Origin: Duganella aceris
Lineage (GTDB): Bacteria; Pseudomonadota; Gammaproteobacteria; Burkholderiales; Burkholderiaceae_D
Assembly: GCF_011090165.1 (NCBI RefSeq)
Contig: NZ_JAADJT010000001.1
Span: 868,001 to 932,000, forward strand
Length of the DNA: 64,000 bases
Reading direction: 5' to 3'
Of the stretch, positions 48,071 to 57,310 are shown in pieces (position 1 is the stretch's first letter; each line of letters starts with the position of its first letter). Both the position numbers and the translations under genes were made by a program. A model generated the notes under the pieces. That model worked only from the letters and a program-made list of their open reading frames with translations. It had not been told where the DNA came from and searched no databases.

Positions 48071-49106
48071 GCGGCGGCTCGCCGGCGATCGCCGTCACGC
48101 CGGTCAGCCGGTCCACCATGCGTTTGACGGCCGCCATCTGGCGGCCGCTTTTTTGCGCGTAGCGGGTGTCGTCGTAGGCGAACCAGTCCCAGCACGCGTT
48201 CGGGTTGGTGAACGGGTACAGCGCCGACGCCTGCGGATACAGCACCAGCAAGCGGTTGTTGTCGGCCCAGGCGTTGTAGCCGGCGCGCCGTACGAAGGTG
48301 GTGCCGATGTCGTCCAGATCCTGCAGGCAGCCGTGAAAGGCAACGTGCAGCCGGCAGCCCTGGCCGTTGACGCCGTCGTCGCAGGCCGGCGGCACGTACA
48401 GGTAGCCGGTGTCCGCCATGCCGTGCCAGCCGGGCAGCGAGATGAATTCCGATTGGTCGAAGGCGATGAAGCGGCCGGCCGGATTGGCGCGCGCCGCCAG
48501 CGGGCCGTAGATCCAGTTCAGCAGTTCCCCGGCCGCGTCGTAGTCGCAGTCGTTGATGTAGGGCGAACCCAAGGTCAGGCAGCTGTTGCCGTAGTTATCG
48601 GTCGGCATCGCGTGCTCGGCGTTCAGGTTGCGCTTGTAGAAGATGCGGTTGGCGTCGATGTAGTGACGGTAGTAGGTGTTGAGGTCGTTCATCACCGGCT
48701 GCGGCACCACCGAATCGGCGCTGCCGGACAGCATCCAGACGCGGTGACCGGCCATGGCGCTGGTGGGATCGATGGTTTGCGCGGCGGCGAACCAGTCGGT
48801 GATGGCGATCAGGTCCGGCACGCGGGTGCCGCCGGGCCGCACGCGGCAGCTGAACAGCTCGATAGTGCAACTGCAACTGGTGGTGGCGATGTACACGCTG
48901 CCCTGCGAACAGAAATATGGCCCGCCGGCGATGACCCCGGCGCCGGTCACCGTGCGCGAGAACGCGACCTCGAACTGCACCGCCATGAAGGCGCCGGACG
49001 ACAGGCCGGAGACGCTGACCTGGCCGGCCTTCATCGCCGGCAGCGACACCACCTGCGCCGGCGCGGCGCCGCATAGCAATACCAGCACAAGCAATATCCA
49101 ACGCAT
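48042..49106 (-). CDS. Extracellular PHB depolymerase, type 2 catalytic domain
   Basis: The 354-aa protein has a signal peptide (MRWILLVLVLLCGAAPAQ) and the lipase box GLSSGAF near residue 36, close to the N-terminus as in type 2 short-chain-length PHB depolymerases. HVAFHGCLQDL near residue 268 carries the oxyanion histidine and GSADSVVP near residue 128 probably the acidic residue. It lacks the C-terminal substrate-binding domain of classical PHB depolymerases, so it may act on oligomers or amorphous polymer. The start at 49106 has AAGGAGG 5 nt upstream; the in-frame ATG at 49124 is less likely. Confidence 0.85.
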   Translation of the reverse strand: MRWILLVLVLLCGAAPAQVVSLPAMKAGQVSVSGLSSGAFMAVQFEVAFSRTVTGAGVIAGGPYFCSQGSVYIATTSCSCTIELFSCRVRPGGTRVPDLIAITDWFAAAQTIDPTSAMAGHRVWMLSGSADSVVPQPVMNDLNTYYRHYIDANRIFYKRNLNAEHAMPTDNYGNSCLTLGSPYINDCDYDAAGELLNWIYGPLAARANPAGRFIAFDQSEFISLPGWHGMADTGYLYVPPACDDGVNGQGCRLHVAFHGCLQDLDDIGTTFVRRAGYNAWADNNRLLVLYPQASALYPFTNPNACWDWFAYDDTRYAQKSGRQMAAVKRMVDRLTGVTAIAGEPPLRCRRDRCT

Positions 49107-49262
49107 GGCGACCTCCTTCGGCATCCACGACGATAGCGCTCGGGCGGCGGGCTTGTTTAATTACCGTCAATCGTGCGCATGGAACGATTTTTTTGGCTTA
49201 ATCGGCAAGTTTGGCGGGATTGGCATAGAATGATTTTTTTATTCATTTCGGCGCCCATCATC

Positions 49263-49862
49263 ATGTCCAAATCCTTCGCCCAGTTGTGCCTCGTTTCCTC
49301 GCTGACCATGCTGGCGGGCGCGTCCGCGTTCGCACAAGCGCCCGCCGCAGCCCCGGCGGCCGCGCCGGCGGCGGTGGGCAGCTGCCCGGCCATCCTCAAG
49401 CAAACCTTCAAGCGCCTGCAGGACGAGGCGCCGCAGGACCTGTGCCAGTATTCCGGCAAGGTGATCCTGGTGGTGAACACCGCCAGTTATTGCGGTTTTA
49501 CCAACCAATATGAAGGGCTGGAAGGCTTGTATGCCAAATACGGCAGCAAGGGCCTGGTGGTGCTCGGCTTCCCGTCGAACGATTTTGGCCAGCAGGAGCC
49601 GGGCAGCAGCAAGGAGATCGCCGATTTCTGCTACAACACCTACGGCGTCAAGTTCCCGATGTTCGCCAAGTCGGTGGTGTCCGGCAAGGAGCCGAATCCG
49701 CTGTTCGCCAACCTGATCAAGGTCACCGGCAAGGCGCCGGCCTGGAACTTCCACAAATACCTGATCGGCCGCGACGGCAAGGTGGTGGATAACTTCGGCA
49801 GCAAGGTCACCCCGACCGACAAGACCCTGGTCGGCGCGGTGGAAAAAGCGCTGGCGATGTAA
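49263..49862 (+). CDS. Exported glutathione peroxidase
   Basis: The 199-aa protein has a signal peptide (MSKSFAQLCLVSSLTMLAGASAFAQ) and an Ala/Pro linker before the peroxidase fold. The peroxidatic cysteine lies in NTASYCGFTNQYEGLE near residue 78 (Cys instead of Sec), with the tetrad Gln and Trp in FPSNDFGQQEPGS and WNFHKYLIGRDG. It reduces peroxides using thiols in the periplasm. Longer starts at 49173 and 49230 exist; I chose 49263 because it gives a standard signal peptide. Confidence 0.87.
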   Translation: MSKSFAQLCLVSSLTMLAGASAFAQAPAAAPAAAPAAVGSCPAILKQTFKRLQDEAPQDLCQYSGKVILVVNTASYCGFTNQYEGLEGLYAKYGSKGLVVLGFPSNDFGQQEPGSSKEIADFCYNTYGVKFPMFAKSVVSGKEPNPLFANLIKVTGKAPAWNFHKYLIGRDGKVVDNFGSKVTPTDKTLVGAVEKALAM

Positions 49863-50255
49863 TCAGCCGCTGGCCAGGGCGAAACCTTCGTCCAGCCAGC
49901 CGGTGATGCCGCCGGTCATCAGCTTGACCGGCCGGCCCAGCTGCGCCAGCCGCACGGCGGCGCGGGCCGCGCCGTTGCAGTGCGGTCCGGCGCAATACAC
50001 CACGAACAGCGTGTCGGCCGGGAACTCGGCCAGCTTCGAGGCGATGATCTTGCGCTGCGCCAAGTCCAAAGCGCCCGGCACGTGGCCGGCCGCGTATTTC
50101 TCCGTGCCGCGCACATCCAGTAAAACAAAATCCTGTTGGCCGCCGGTCAGCGCATCGTGCACGTCCCAGCAGTCGGTTTCATAGGCGAAGCTGGCTTCGA
50201 AGTGGGCCAGGGCGAGCGTGCTGGCGGCGGCGGGTACGGCGCTGACGAGGGACAT
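49863..50255 (-). CDS. Rhodanese-domain sulfurtransferase
   Basis: The 130-aa single-domain rhodanese has the active-site loop VVYCAGPHCNGAARAAVRLAQLG, with the catalytic cysteine expected in the C-x5-R like segment CAGPHCNGAAR near residue 89. FVLLDVRGTEKYAAGHVPGAL is the N-terminal rhodanese signature. It is divergent from ftrA across about 96 bp; FtrA-type regulators commonly flank such genes and probably control it. CAGGAG lies 6 nt before the ATG at 50255. Confidence 0.83.
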   Translation of the reverse strand: MSLVSAVPAAASTLALAHFEASFAYETDCWDVHDALTGGQQDFVLLDVRGTEKYAAGHVPGALDLAQRKIIASKLAEFPADTLFVVYCAGPHCNGAARAAVRLAQLGRPVKLMTGGITGWLDEGFALASG

Positions 50256-50351
50256 CATGATCTCCTGCGTGGGTGGATGATGCACTCATTGTGCCGCCGC
50301 GCCGCCATCGTCGGCAGTGGCGCATCTGCCATAGTGCGTTAAGATAACGCC

Positions 50352-51308
50352 ATGAAAAGACATCTTGTGGTCGTGCTGGCCTACGACCGGCTGTGCACGT
50401 TCGAGTTCGGCTGCGCGGTCGAGCTGTTCGCGCTGGAGCGCCCGGAACTGGGCGTGGATTGGTACGACTTCGCCGTCTGCGCCATCGAGCCGGGGCCGAT
50501 CTGCGCCGCCGGCGGCATCACGGTGCAGGCACCGTACGCGCCCGAATTGCTGGCGCTGGCCGACACCATCATCATTCCCGGCTGGCGCGATGCCGACGAG
50601 GCGCCGCCGCCGCAGTTGCTGGAGTGGATGCGCGCCGCCCACCTTCGCGGCGCGCGCCTGTGCTCTATCTGCTCCGGGGTGTTCGTGCTGGCCGCCGCCG
50701 GCTTGCTCGACGGCCAGCGCGCCACCACCCACTGGCGCTATGCCGAAAAACTGGCGCGGCGTTATCCGTCGATCGAGGTGCAGCCGGATCATCTGTACGT
50801 CGACAACGGCCGGATCATCACCGCCGCCGGCTCGGCCGCCGGGCTGGACATGCTGCTGCATGTGGTGCGGCGCGATCACGGCGCGCGCGTCGGCAACCTG
50901 GTGGCGCAGCGGCTGGTGGTGGCGCCGCATCGCGAAGGCGGGCAGGCGCAATTCCTGCCGCGGCCGATGGCGCAGGGCGAGCAGGGACGCTTGTCGAAAT
51001 TGATGGACTGGCTGCGCAGCCATCCGGCGCAGCCGCACACGGTGGCCAGCATGGCCGCGCGCGCCGCGATGAGTCCGCGCACCTTGCAGCGCCAGTTCCA
51101 GCAGGCCACCGGCCAGGGGCCGATCGAGTGGCTGATCCGCGAACGCGTGGCCATCGTCAAGGACCTGCTCGAAGTGCCGGACCTGCCGCTGGCGCGCATC
51201 GCCGAGCGCGCCGGCTTTGCTTCCGAGGAATCGCTGCGCCACCACTTCCGCCGCCTGGCCGCGACCACGCCGGGCGCGTACCGGCGCCGTTTTGTGCGCG
51301 AGGCGTGA
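50352..51308 (+). CDS. ftrA: GlxA/FtrA-family transcriptional regulator
   Basis: The 318-aa protein has an N-terminal DJ-1/PfpI-like domain (residues about 5-165, with CSICSGVFVLAAAGLLDGQRATTHW, read as ICSGVFVLAAAGLLDG) and a C-terminal AraC helix-turn-helix pair (SMAARAAMSPRTLQRQFQ and IAERAGFASEESLRHHFRR). Overall layout and the LAYDRLCTFEFGCAVELFAL start match FtrA. It likely regulates the divergent rhodanese gene. Effector unknown. Confidence 0.83.
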   Translation: MKRHLVVVLAYDRLCTFEFGCAVELFALERPELGVDWYDFAVCAIEPGPICAAGGITVQAPYAPELLALADTIIIPGWRDADEAPPPQLLEWMRAAHLRGARLCSICSGVFVLAAAGLLDGQRATTHWRYAEKLARRYPSIEVQPDHLYVDNGRIITAAGSAAGLDMLLHVVRRDHGARVGNLVAQRLVVAPHREGGQAQFLPRPMAQGEQGRLSKLMDWLRSHPAQPHTVASMAARAAMSPRTLQRQFQQATGQGPIEWLIRERVAIVKDLLEVPDLPLARIAERAGFASEESLRHHFRRLAATTPGAYRRRFVREA

Positions 51309-51350
51309 AGTGCTAACCTAGGCGCTCCACTCACCCACAAGGAGACGGTC

Positions 51351-51710
51351 ATGGCATACGTAGATGGTTTTGTGATTCCTGTACCCAAGGAAAACCTGGA
51401 GGCGTACAAGAAGATGTCGCTGGAGTGCGGCAAGGTCTGGAAGGAATTCGGCGCACTGCAATTTCGCGAAACGGTGGGCGACGATGTCCCGCCCGGCAAG
51501 GTGACGTCGTTCCCGCTCAGCGTCGACCTGAAGGAAAACGAGGCGGTGGTGTTTTCGTGGATCGTCTACGAGTCGCGCGCCAGGCGCGATGAGATCAACG
51601 AGAAGGTGATGAAGGATCCGCGCATCGCCTCCTACATGGATCCGAAGAACATGCCGTTCGACGGCAAGCGCATGATCTACGGCGGCTTCGAGATGATGAT
51701 CGATCTTTAA
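51351..51710 (+). CDS. DUF1428 protein
   Basis: The 119-aa protein is a near full-length DUF1428 member: YVDGFVIPVPKENLEAYKKM at the N-terminus, FSWIVYESRARRDEINEKVM in the middle and MIYGGFEMMIDL at the end, a dimeric ferredoxin-like fold. Function is unknown; homologues are small cytoplasmic proteins. GGAG lies 6 nt upstream of the ATG. It overlaps the convergent pabBC gene by 4 bp. Confidence 0.88.
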   Translation: MAYVDGFVIPVPKENLEAYKKMSLECGKVWKEFGALQFRETVGDDVPPGKVTSFPLSVDLKENEAVVFSWIVYESRARRDEINEKVMKDPRIASYMDPKNMPFDGKRMIYGGFEMMIDL

Positions 51711-53560
51711 AGCACGGCCTTCAGCACGCCGCGCAGCGCGTTGCAGACGATGAGGTCGTCGGCGGCGTCGAGCATGGCGCGGGTGATCGTCGCTTCTTCG
51801 GCGTTCCAGTCGGGATCGTCCAGCAGCACGCCGCGCATCACGCCCGGCAGCAGGCCGCTGCCCAGCGGCGGCGTCAGCCAGCGGCCGCCGATGCGGACGA
51901 ACACGTTGCTGCGGCCGCCCTCGGTCAACTCGCCGCGCTGGTTGAAGAACAGCGTGTCGAACCCGCCTTGCGCTTCGGCGTCGCGCCAGGCTTCATCGTA
52001 GCGGGCGCGGATGCTGGTCTTGTGCCGCAGGAACAGGTCGTCGCTGCTGGTGGCGTCGGCCGCCAGCAGTACCCGCACCGTGTCCGCCAGCGGCGCCAGC
52101 GGCGCGTGCTGCACCGAGAACGCGCCCGACGACGACAAGGCCAGCCGCAGCCGGTAGACGGGGCTGGACGGCGCCAGCATGGCGCAGGCGGTATCGACGT
52201 AGGCGTCGGCCGCCGCCGCGTCCCACGGGAAGCCGAAGTAGGCGGCCGATGCGGCCAGCCGCTTCAGGTGGCGTTCGCGATGGCGCACGCCGCCGCCCGG
52301 CGTGGCGCGCATGGTCTCGAATATCTCGAAGTCGTTTTGCAGACCGGTGAGGAAGCGCGCCTTGAGCTGGCATTCGGCGAATTCGTCCTTGGCGTCGCTG
52401 TCGTGAACGATGCCGGCGCCGACGCCCATTTCGCCGCGCCGCACGCCGCCGGCGTCGGGGGCTTGCAGGGTCAGGGTGCGGATCGGCACCGACATGCAGA
52501 AGTCGCCGATGCGCTGTCCGCTCGTCGGATCGAACCAGCCGATGGCGCCGGTGTAGATGCCGCGCGGATCCGGCTCCAGTTCGCGGATGATTTCCATGGT
52601 GCGCCGCTTGGGGGCGCCGGTGATCGAGCCGCAGGGGTAGAGCGCGTCGAAGACCTCGCCCAGCGTGGCGTCGGCGCGCAGCCTGGCGGTGATGGTCGAG
52701 GTCATTTGCAGCACGCTGCTGTAGCGGTGCACTTCGAACAGCGCCGGCACCTCGACGCTGCCGGTGTCGGCGATGCGCGCGACGTCGTTGCGCAGCAGGT
52801 CGACGATCATCAGGTTCTCGGCGCGGTTCTTGGGATCGGCGGCCAGGTTGGTGGCGCGCAGGATGTTCTCGGCGGTCTGGTTGGCCGGGGCGGCTTGCGC
52901 GGTGCCCTTCATCGGGCGCGCGGTCAGCACGCCGTGCTCGTGGCGCACGAACAGTTCCGGCGACAGCGACAGGATGGCGGTGCCGTCGTCCAGCGCGATC
53001 AGGGCGCCGTAGGGCACCGGCTGGCGGCCGCGCAGGCGCGCATACAGCGCGTGGATGCCGCCGAAGGCGTCGAAGCGCAGGCGGTAGGTGTAGTTGACCT
53101 GGTAGGTGTGTCCGCGTTCGATGTAGTCGTGGATGCGCGCCAGCGCGGCGCTGAAGACGTCCTGCGTGACGTTGGCGCGGATGCCGGCCACGCCGGCCGG
53201 GCGGTCGATCGGGAACGAGCGCGCCGCCAGCCAGTCGCCGACCTGGATCGCGGACAGCTGCGCGCAGTGCGAGAACAGCAGCACCTGCGCCAGCGGCGGC
53301 GCGGTCGGTGCCGTCGCGGATGCAGCATCGGGCGCCGCGATCCCCAGCAGCGCGTTGCCCAGCTCATAGCTCAACACCGTGACCGCGTGCTCGCCGCGCG
53401 CCAGCGCCGCCTGCATCTGTTGCAGCAGCTGCGGCCAGGCGCCGATATCGTCGCAGCGCAGCGTGCCGGTGTGGCCGGTGTACAGGCGCGAACGCGTGGT
53501 GCCTGGCTGGGCGCCTTCCGGGCTGGCGTCGTCCAGCAGCGCGAATACTTCTGTGTTCAT
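51707..53560 (-). CDS. pabB: Fused aminodeoxychorismate synthase component I / 4-amino-4-deoxychorismate lyase (PabBC)
   Basis: The 617-aa protein joins two folate-pathway enzymes. Residues about 1-385 are PabB (chorismate-binding fold: RGRQPVPYGALIALDDG, ARPMKGTAQAAP, ENLMIVDLLRNDVARI, GSITGAPKRRTMEII), which aminates chorismate. Residues about 395-617 are a PabC-like class IV PLP domain (IFETMRATPGGGVRHRERHLKRL, then LFFNQRGELTEGGRSNVFV), which releases p-aminobenzoate. Together with a PabA glutaminase encoded elsewhere it would supply folate. The fusion is common in betaproteobacteria. Confidence 0.9.
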   Translation of the reverse strand: MNTEVFALLDDASPEGAQPGTTRSRLYTGHTGTLRCDDIGAWPQLLQQMQAALARGEHAVTVLSYELGNALLGIAAPDAASATAPTAPPLAQVLLFSHCAQLSAIQVGDWLAARSFPIDRPAGVAGIRANVTQDVFSAALARIHDYIERGHTYQVNYTYRLRFDAFGGIHALYARLRGRQPVPYGALIALDDGTAILSLSPELFVRHEHGVLTARPMKGTAQAAPANQTAENILRATNLAADPKNRAENLMIVDLLRNDVARIADTGSVEVPALFEVHRYSSVLQMTSTITARLRADATLGEVFDALYPCGSITGAPKRRTMEIIRELEPDPRGIYTGAIGWFDPTSGQRIGDFCMSVPIRTLTLQAPDAGGVRRGEMGVGAGIVHDSDAKDEFAECQLKARFLTGLQNDFEIFETMRATPGGGVRHRERHLKRLAASAAYFGFPWDAAAADAYVDTACAMLAPSSPVYRLRLALSSSGAFSVQHAPLAPLADTVRVLLAADATSSDDLFLRHKTSIRARYDEAWRDAEAQGGFDTLFFNQRGELTEGGRSNVFVRIGGRWLTPPLGSGLLPGVMRGVLLDDPDWNAEEATITRAMLDAADDLIVCNALRGVLKAVL

Positions 53561-53567
53561 TTTCTAC

Positions 53568-54143
53568 TTACGATAACAGCAGGGCGATTTGCAGCGCCGC
53601 GTCCTGCGACGGGTGGTTCTTGAAGCCGCTCTTGGCGTAGCGGTGCCAGCGTCCGATGACGAAGCTGGACAGCATGCAGGCGCGCGCCTGCACGTCCGCC
53701 TCGTGCGCCTGGCCTTCGGTCACGGCGAGGCGCAAGGCCTGCTTCAGCGCCAGCTCGACCCGGTCATAGAACTGGTTCATGCGCGCCTGCAGGCGCTCGT
53801 CCTCGTTGAGCAGCGCATCGCCGATCAGCACCCGCGTCATGCCCGGATTCTGGCTGGCGAAGTTGAGCAGCATGCCGACGATGTCGCGCGCCTGCGCCAG
53901 ACCGTCGTCGTGCCGCTCCGCGATCTGGTTGATCAAGCCGAACACGCTGGTCTCGATGAACTCGATCAGCCCCTCGAACATCTGCGCCTTGCTGGCGAAA
54001 TGGCGGTACAGCGCGGCCTCGGAAAACTCCAGCTTGCGCGCCAGCGCGGCGGTGGTGATTTTATCGCCCTTGGGCTGTTCCAGCATCTCCGCCAGCGCCT
54101 GCAGGATTTGCATGCGGCGCTGGCCCGGCGGTGTGCTTGCCAT
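53568..54143 (-). CDS. slmA: Nucleoid occlusion factor SlmA (TetR family)
   Basis: The 191-aa TetR-fold protein matches SlmA: ITTAALARKLEFSEAALYRHFASKAQMFEGLIEFIE contains the helix-turn-helix (residues about 29-55: ALARKLEFSEAALYRHF). SlmA binds specific chromosomal sites and blocks FtsZ assembly over the nucleoid. The neighbourhood slmA, HAD nucleotidase, argB is common in betaproteobacteria. It lies just downstream of the nucleotidase gene and just upstream of pabBC, on the same strand. Confidence 0.85.
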   Translation of the reverse strand: MASTPPGQRRMQILQALAEMLEQPKGDKITTAALARKLEFSEAALYRHFASKAQMFEGLIEFIETSVFGLINQIAERHDDGLAQARDIVGMLLNFASQNPGMTRVLIGDALLNEDERLQARMNQFYDRVELALKQALRLAVTEGQAHEADVQARACMLSSFVIGRWHRYAKSGFKNHPSQDAALQIALLLS

Positions 54144-54185
54144 GTGATCTCGCGGATAAGTGAATGGGAATAAAAATATGGCAAT

Positions 54186-54911
54186 TCAACGCAGGTGGTG
54201 CAGACGTGCCGGTAATTTCCTGACAGATTTTACTTTGACATCGACATAAGCGGGGCGAATTAAGCGCTTTTGCGGATGGGCCAGGCCGGCGGTGTCGCCG
54301 ATCGTCAGGTATTGCGTGACCCAGGCGGTGCGCATGCCCAGCGCGTGCGCGCTGCGCAGATTGGCCAGCGTGTCCTCGACCAGGATGCAGCGCTGCGGCT
54401 GCAGGCCGAGGCGGCGCATCAGCCGGCGCAGCATCAGCTTGGACGGCTTGGGACGCATCTGCCGGTGCACCGTCATCGCCTCCACCGCGATGTGCTGCTT
54501 GAATTGCCGTTGCAGGCCGAGATGGCGCATCACCTGGGTCGAGTAGCGGTGCGGCGCGTTGGTCAGCAGGATCTTGCGGCCGGGCAGGCGCCGCAGCAGC
54601 TGGCGCAGTCCGCGTTCGGCGCGGATCATCGAATTGAGGTCGTCGAAGCGGTGGGTCTCGTCGAGAAAGTGCGCCGCCTGCACGCCGTGGTGCTTGACCA
54701 GGCCGAGCGTGGTGGCGCCGTAGCGCCGCCAGTACATGGTGCGGGTGGCGTTCACCACTTCCTCGGTGGCGGGGGTGATGCCGTCGCCCAGCACGCGCGC
54801 CATGTAGACGTTCATCGCGGCCATGATCGCCGGGAAGATCGAATGCGAGGCATCGTGCAGCGTATTGTCCAGGTCGAACAGCCAGACCGGCGGGTAGCGA
54901 GTAATATTCAC
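54186..54911 (-). CDS. HAD-superfamily pyrimidine 5'-nucleotidase
   Basis: The 241-aa HAD hydrolase has motif I WLFDLDNTLHDA near residue 10 (nucleophile DLDNT), motif II in ILLTNAPHRYS near residue 118 and motif IV CILVEDTLANLRSA near residue 175. The SDT1/pyrimidine 5'-nucleotidase group dephosphorylates UMP and CMP-like substrates. The start codon is GTG. It is followed by slmA after 42 bp on the same strand and diverges from the TraB/GumN gene. Confidence 0.85.
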   Translation of the reverse strand: MNITRYPPVWLFDLDNTLHDASHSIFPAIMAAMNVYMARVLGDGITPATEEVVNATRTMYWRRYGATTLGLVKHHGVQAAHFLDETHRFDDLNSMIRAERGLRQLLRRLPGRKILLTNAPHRYSTQVMRHLGLQRQFKQHIAVEAMTVHRQMRPKPSKLMLRRLMRRLGLQPQRCILVEDTLANLRSAHALGMRTAWVTQYLTIGDTAGLAHPQKRLIRPAYVDVKVKSVRKLPARLHHLR

Positions 54912-54940
54912 GTCATCTCTATTAACAAAGGAAACAGTCC

Positions 54941-55843
54941 ATGCAGCGCCTGATTATAGTGATGTTCTGCGGTTTGTTCTGGTTCGCCCCCGGTTTCACG
55001 TCGGCGGCGGACAACGCGGCCGCGCCGAATCGCGGCGCGCTGTTCAAGGTCACGCAGGGCGCGCGCACGCTGTACATGTTCGGCACCATCCACGTCGGCG
55101 CCAGGGATTTCTATCCGCTGGAGCCGCGCGTGGCGGCCGTGTTGAAAAAGGCGCCGGTGCTGGCGCTGGAGATCGATCCGCTGAGCGACCCGCAGCAGCT
55201 GGCCGGCGCGGTGCAGCGGCATGGCATGCTGGCCAAGGGCGCGGCGCCGGTGCTGACGCCGGCCTGGCGCGCGCGGCTCGACCGTTTGCTCAAGCAGTAC
55301 AACATCGAACCGGAGTCGGTGGCGATGATGAAGCCGTGGCTGCTGGCCAGCCTGCTGACGGTCAGCGAGTTCGCGGCCCAGGGCTACGACGCGGCGCTGG
55401 CGGTGGACGCGCATCTGTCGCAGCAGGCGCATGCCGCCGGCCAGAAAGTCGTCGAGCTGGAATCGGTGGAGAGCCAGATGGCGCTGTTCAACCAGATGGT
55501 GCCCGCCGATCAGCTGCTGTTCCTGCAGGAGACCATCAGCGGCATCGAGGACAAGGAGCAGGCGGCGCAGGCGGAGGAGATCGCCCGGGCGTGGAAGCGC
55601 GCCGACATCAAGGCGCTGGACGCGATGGCGCTCAAGGCGGAGCAGGACCAGACCTTTTCGGGCCGCTTCGTGCAGAAGGTGTTGCTGGATGGCCGCAATC
55701 CGGCGCTGGCCGATGGCATGGCCAAGCTGATGGCGCGGGAAAACAACAGTATCGCGGCGGTGGGTGTGCTGCATTTGCTCGGCAAGGGAAGCGTGCCGGA
55801 ATTGCTGCGCCAGCGCGGCATGAGCGTCGAACGAATTTACTGA
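54941..55843 (+). CDS. TraB/GumN family protein, exported
   Basis: The 300-aa protein has a signal peptide (residues 1 to about 23, ending TSAADN) and the TraB/GumN fold: LYMFGTIHVGARDFYPLEP near residue 44 with the conserved GTIH histidine, and FVQKVLLDGRNPALADGMAKL near residue 240, which ends with the second conserved site. Members are probably metalloproteases of the Tiki/TraB clan. AAAGGAAA is a good ribosome site upstream of the ATG. It lies next to tRNA-Thr and argB. Confidence 0.85.
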   Translation: MQRLIIVMFCGLFWFAPGFTSAADNAAAPNRGALFKVTQGARTLYMFGTIHVGARDFYPLEPRVAAVLKKAPVLALEIDPLSDPQQLAGAVQRHGMLAKGAAPVLTPAWRARLDRLLKQYNIEPESVAMMKPWLLASLLTVSEFAAQGYDAALAVDAHLSQQAHAAGQKVVELESVESQMALFNQMVPADQLLFLQETISGIEDKEQAAQAEEIARAWKRADIKALDAMALKAEQDQTFSGRFVQKVLLDGRNPALADGMAKLMARENNSIAAVGVLHLLGKGSVPELLRQRGMSVERIY

Positions 55844-55867
55844 TGGGGGGAGGGTGCTGCGAAGAGA

Positions 55868-55942
<75 letters not shown>

Positions 55943-55954
55943 GTACTGGTCAGA

Positions 55955-55997
55955 CGATGCACTTGAAATCGAGGCGATTTGTGCATCGCCTTTTTTT
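55955..55997 (+). terminator. Rho-independent terminator with nested stem
   Basis: CGATGCAC (55955-55962) pairs with GTGCATCG (55981-55988). Inside it AAATCG (55966-55971) pairs with CGATTT (55975-55980) around an AGG loop, and CC plus seven T follow (55991-55997). Orientation is plus, so it could end the TraB/GumN message beyond the antisense tRNA. It abuts the argB 3' end. Confidence 0.7.
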
Positions 55998-56914
55998 CAG
56001 TGAGACCGGATCATAGTGCCAAAAGCTTGTTCGGTCAACACCTCGAGCAATAAAGAGTGCTCAATTCGTCCATCAATGATGTGAACGGTGTTGACGCCGG
56101 ACTTGGCGGCGTCCAGTGCTGATGAAATTTTAGGCAGCATGCCGCCCGAAATCGTACCGTCGGCGAACATCTCGTCGATCTCGCGCGCCGACAGGTCGGT
56201 CACCAGATTGCCCTGCTTGTCCTGCACGCCGGCGATGTTGGTCATCATGATCAACTTTTCGGCTTTCAGGATTTCCGCGATCTTGCCGGCGACGACGTCG
56301 GCGTTGATGTTGTACGCCTGGCCGTCCTGGCCGAAGCCGATCGGGGAAATGATCGGGATGAAGGCATCGTCCTGCAGCGCCTTGACCACGGCCGGGTTGA
56401 TCGCGTCGATTTCGCCGACGAAGCCGATGTCGAGGAACTGGCCTGGGTTGTCCTTGTCCGGCATGGCCATCTTCTTGGCGCGGATCAGGCCGCCGTCCTT
56501 GCCGGTCAGGCCGACCGCTTGGCCGCCGTAGTGATTAATCAACATCACGATGTCCTGCTGGACTTCGCCGCCCAGCACCCACTCCACCACTTCCATGGTT
56601 TCTTCGTCGGTGATGCGCATGCCCTGCACGAAAGTGCCTTGCTTGCCGATTTTTTTCAGCGCGTTGTCGATTTGCGGACCGCCGCCGTGCACCACGACCG
56701 GGTTCATGCCGACCAGTTTGAGCAAAATGACATCGCGGGCGAAGCCGTGCTTCAGGCGTTCGTCGGTCATGGCGTTGCCGCCGTATTTGATGACGATGGT
56801 TTTGCCGTGGAAGTTACGGATGTAGGGCAGGGCCTCAGCCAGGATCTGCGCCTTGATCTGCGGTGCCACCGCGGTCAAGTCGTCATTCATGCCTAAGTTA
56901 AGAAGTTGGGTCAT
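55997..56914 (-). CDS. argB: Acetylglutamate kinase
   Basis: ArgB phosphorylates N-acetylglutamate, the second step of arginine synthesis. The 305-aa protein shows the amino acid kinase motifs [14 protein letters not shown] near residue 40, [17 protein letters not shown] near residue 74 and, near residue 210, [19 protein letters not shown]. The C-terminal [26 protein letters not shown] is the typical ending, and it matches full-length family members. [13 protein letters not shown] is also present. A promoter-like sequence lies upstream on the same strand. Confidence 0.94.
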   Translation of the reverse strand: MTQLLNLGMNDDLTAVAPQIKAQILAEALPYIRNFHGKTIVIKYGGNAMTDERLKHGFARDVILLKLVGMNPVVVHGGGPQIDNALKKIGKQGTFVQGMRITDEETMEVVEWVLGGEVQQDIVMLINHYGGQAVGLTGKDGGLIRAKKMAMPDKDNPGQFLDIGFVGEIDAINPAVVKALQDDAFIPIISPIGFGQDGQAYNINADVVAGKIAEILKAEKLIMMTNIAGVQDKQGNLVTDLSAREIDEMFADGTISGGMLPKISSALDAAKSGVNTVHIIDGRIEHSLLLEVLTEQAFGTMIRSH

Positions 56915-56973
56915 GGCGAGTCCGGTTAGAAATTTTGTGCAATTTTACAGCCTGACGCTGCAATCAACCACGC

Positions 56974-57002
56974 ATTATAGGGCTATCCGGTTGTATTTTC
57001 AG
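56974..57002 (-). promoter_or_regulatory. Candidate argB promoter
   Basis: On the minus strand TATAAT (56974-56979) lies 60 bp before argB, with CTGAAA (56997-57002) 17 bp upstream. The -10 is perfect and the -35 weak, so the promoter is plausible but unproven. Confidence 0.4.
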
Positions 57003-57056
57003 AGAAGCTCCGTTACGCTCCCCGCTTATGCGCCTCCACCCGACCGTCTGTTGTAA

Positions 57057-57266
57057 ATGAGTACATGCTCGCGCTGCGGCGCGTCGTTCTCGTGCGCGAT
57101 GGCGGACGCCGATCCGTCGGCCCCGGCGCAGCCGTGCTGGTGCACCTATTTGCCGGCCGCGCTGCCGGTGCCGTCCGCCCCCGGCGCCAGTTGCTGGTGC
57201 CCGGCCTGCCTGAAGCAACACATCGCCGCCCAGCACACGATTGCGACGCCTCAAACTCCGCCCTGA
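57057..57266 (+). CDS. Cysteine-rich CWC-family protein
   Basis: The 69-aa protein carries the CWC pattern of paired cysteines: CSRCGASFSC near residue 4, CWCTYLPA near residue 27 and CWCPACL near residue 46. The spacing suggests a small metal-binding or disulfide fold. Function of the family is unknown. It lies 44 nt upstream of the hendecad-repeat gene, but I see no ribosome site that links them. Confidence 0.7.
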   Translation: MSTCSRCGASFSCAMADADPSAPAQPCWCTYLPAALPVPSAPGASCWCPACLKQHIAAQHTIATPQTPP

Positions 57267-57310
57267 CCCCGGTCCGACAATGGTAAATCCATCGGACCGG
57301 AGCACGCAAA